DNA of 5,367 nt from Nitrososphaerota archaeon (GTDB lineage Archaea > Iainarchaeota > Iainarchaeia > Iainarchaeales > VGJJ01), in contig JAGVNS010000110.1 in the NCBI GenBank assembly GCA_020053155.1, forward strand, positions 1 through 5,367, in the 5' to 3' direction. Position numbers and translations under genes: made by a program. Below are positions 4,881 to 5,367 of the stretch, piece after piece. Position 1 is the first letter of the stretch, and every line of letters begins with the position of its first letter. The notes beneath the pieces were generated by a model that was not told the DNA's origin, searched no databases, and worked only from the letters and a program-made list of their open reading frames with translations.

Positions 4881-5367
4881 ATGCGCTCACGATGGGGGGT
4901 TCTCATTCTGATTTTGCTTACAAGCATGACTGCCTTTTCCATGGGGCTAGAAATAGATTCCCCCGAAAAAGTACCAGCGTATACCCCCTTTACGTTCCGC
5001 GCCACCCTTCCTTCGACGGAAGATTTTACTTCTGCCACAATACTATTTGACAACATTCTTGTAGCTACCATTTATCCTACTGGAACGTGCAGCATTCAGC
5101 CGGATTGGATTCCCTTTTTGATTCACTGCGCCTCGTTTGATGCCAATCCCAAAACAAACGAGGGATTAACCGTTCTCATCACCCACACGGGTTTTGCAAA
5201 GGGACCACACACCATTTCCATGCAGACGCAAGGAAGTAAAAGTGAAAATCAAATGGTCAATTTATTGGTTATTGACGTGATTGATGCCAGCACAAAAGAC
5301 GAACTCACTACCCAAATAACGAATGTTCAAGGGCGGATGGACACGCTTGAAACAACCTCCACTAGTA
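4881..5367 (+). CDS. Secreted protein with signal peptide, beta-rich domain and start of a coiled coil (partial, runs off right edge)
   Basis: From ATG 4881 the frame is open to the window end, giving 162 residues. The start is bounded by an in-frame TGA at 4866-4868 with no other ATG between, and lies about 25 nt from a TATA box, so a leaderless mRNA is inferred. Residues 1-22 form a signal peptide: R2 and R4, then a hydrophobic core (VLILILL, 7-13), with cleavage plausible near MG-LE (22/23). Residues about 23-133 alternate polar and hydrophobic in strand-like fashion (TFRATLPS, SATILFDN, LTVLITHTG), resembling an immunoglobulin-like extracellular domain. C70 and C83 could form a disulfide. 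From about residue 137 the sequence becomes helical with heptad-like spacing (DELTTQITNVQGRMDTLE), suggesting a coiled-coil stalk. A surface or envelope structural role is inferred; no enzyme motif is visible and I do not recognise the family. Confidence 0.8.
   Translation, partial: MRSRWGVLILILLTSMTAFSMGLEIDSPEKVPAYTPFTFRATLPSTEDFTSATILFDNILVATIYPTGTCSIQPDWIPFLIHCASFDANPKTNEGLTVLITHTGFAKGPHTISMQTQGSKSENQMVNLLVIDVIDASTKDELTTQITNVQGRMDTLETTSTS

Noticed and set aside
4705..5071. Frames overlapping the tRNA and the secreted protein (plus 4705-4911 and 4865-5050, minus 4853-5071)
   Set aside because: They cross the tRNA gene or are out of frame with the ATG-4881 protein, which has a signal peptide and a promoter.
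1..5367. CRISPR arrays, insertion sequences, long direct or inverted repeats, riboswitches
   Set aside because: By eye I saw no repeated units with spacers, transposase motifs, terminal inverted repeats or structured leader outside the genes; gaps between genes are all under 60 bp.

Overview
The window looks like a compact chromosomal stretch from an archaeon, most likely a small-genome (DPANN-type) lineage, though the sequence alone does not fix the phylum. The archaeal call rests on four things: TATA-like boxes about 24-30 nt upstream of start codons with no room for a leader or Shine-Dalgarno site, a HerA/DUF87-family ATPase, a tRNA gene without an encoded CCA end, and a GGTGA-type ribosome site at an overlapping gene junction. 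GC content looks intermediate, and G or C runs of 6-8 bases recur through the genes.

Layout from left to right. (1) A minus-strand gene, cut by the left edge, encodes a polytopic membrane protein resembling GT-C type lipid-linked sugar transferases (start 715). (2) A 56-bp divergent gap holds one near-palindromic TATA box at its exact middle. (3) On the plus strand come a HerA/FtsK-superfamily ATPase (772-2085), a membrane processive-type family 2 glycosyltransferase (2143-3441) and, overlapping it by 7 nt, a membrane-anchored thioredoxin-like protein (3435-4082). (4) A metallo-beta-lactamase-fold hydrolase (4119-4751) has its own TATA box and a GTG start. (5) A tRNA-Val(CAC) gene lies on the minus strand, 2 nt from the hydrolase stop. 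(6) A second divergent gap (55 bp), again with one central TATA box, separates the tRNA from a plus-strand gene for a secreted protein. That gene starts at 4881 and is still open at the right edge.

Four of the six proteins are predicted to act in or outside the membrane (GT-C-like protein, GT2, thioredoxin-like protein, secreted beta-rich/coiled-coil protein). An envelope or surface-glycan theme is therefore plausible, but only the GT2-thioredoxin pair shows gene-level coupling. The ATPase and the hydrolase have no evident link to that theme. I do not see a clear new multi-gene system. The most distinctive features are the two near-identical divergent promoter arrangements and a tRNA whose T-loop has C where the nearly universal U55 should be.
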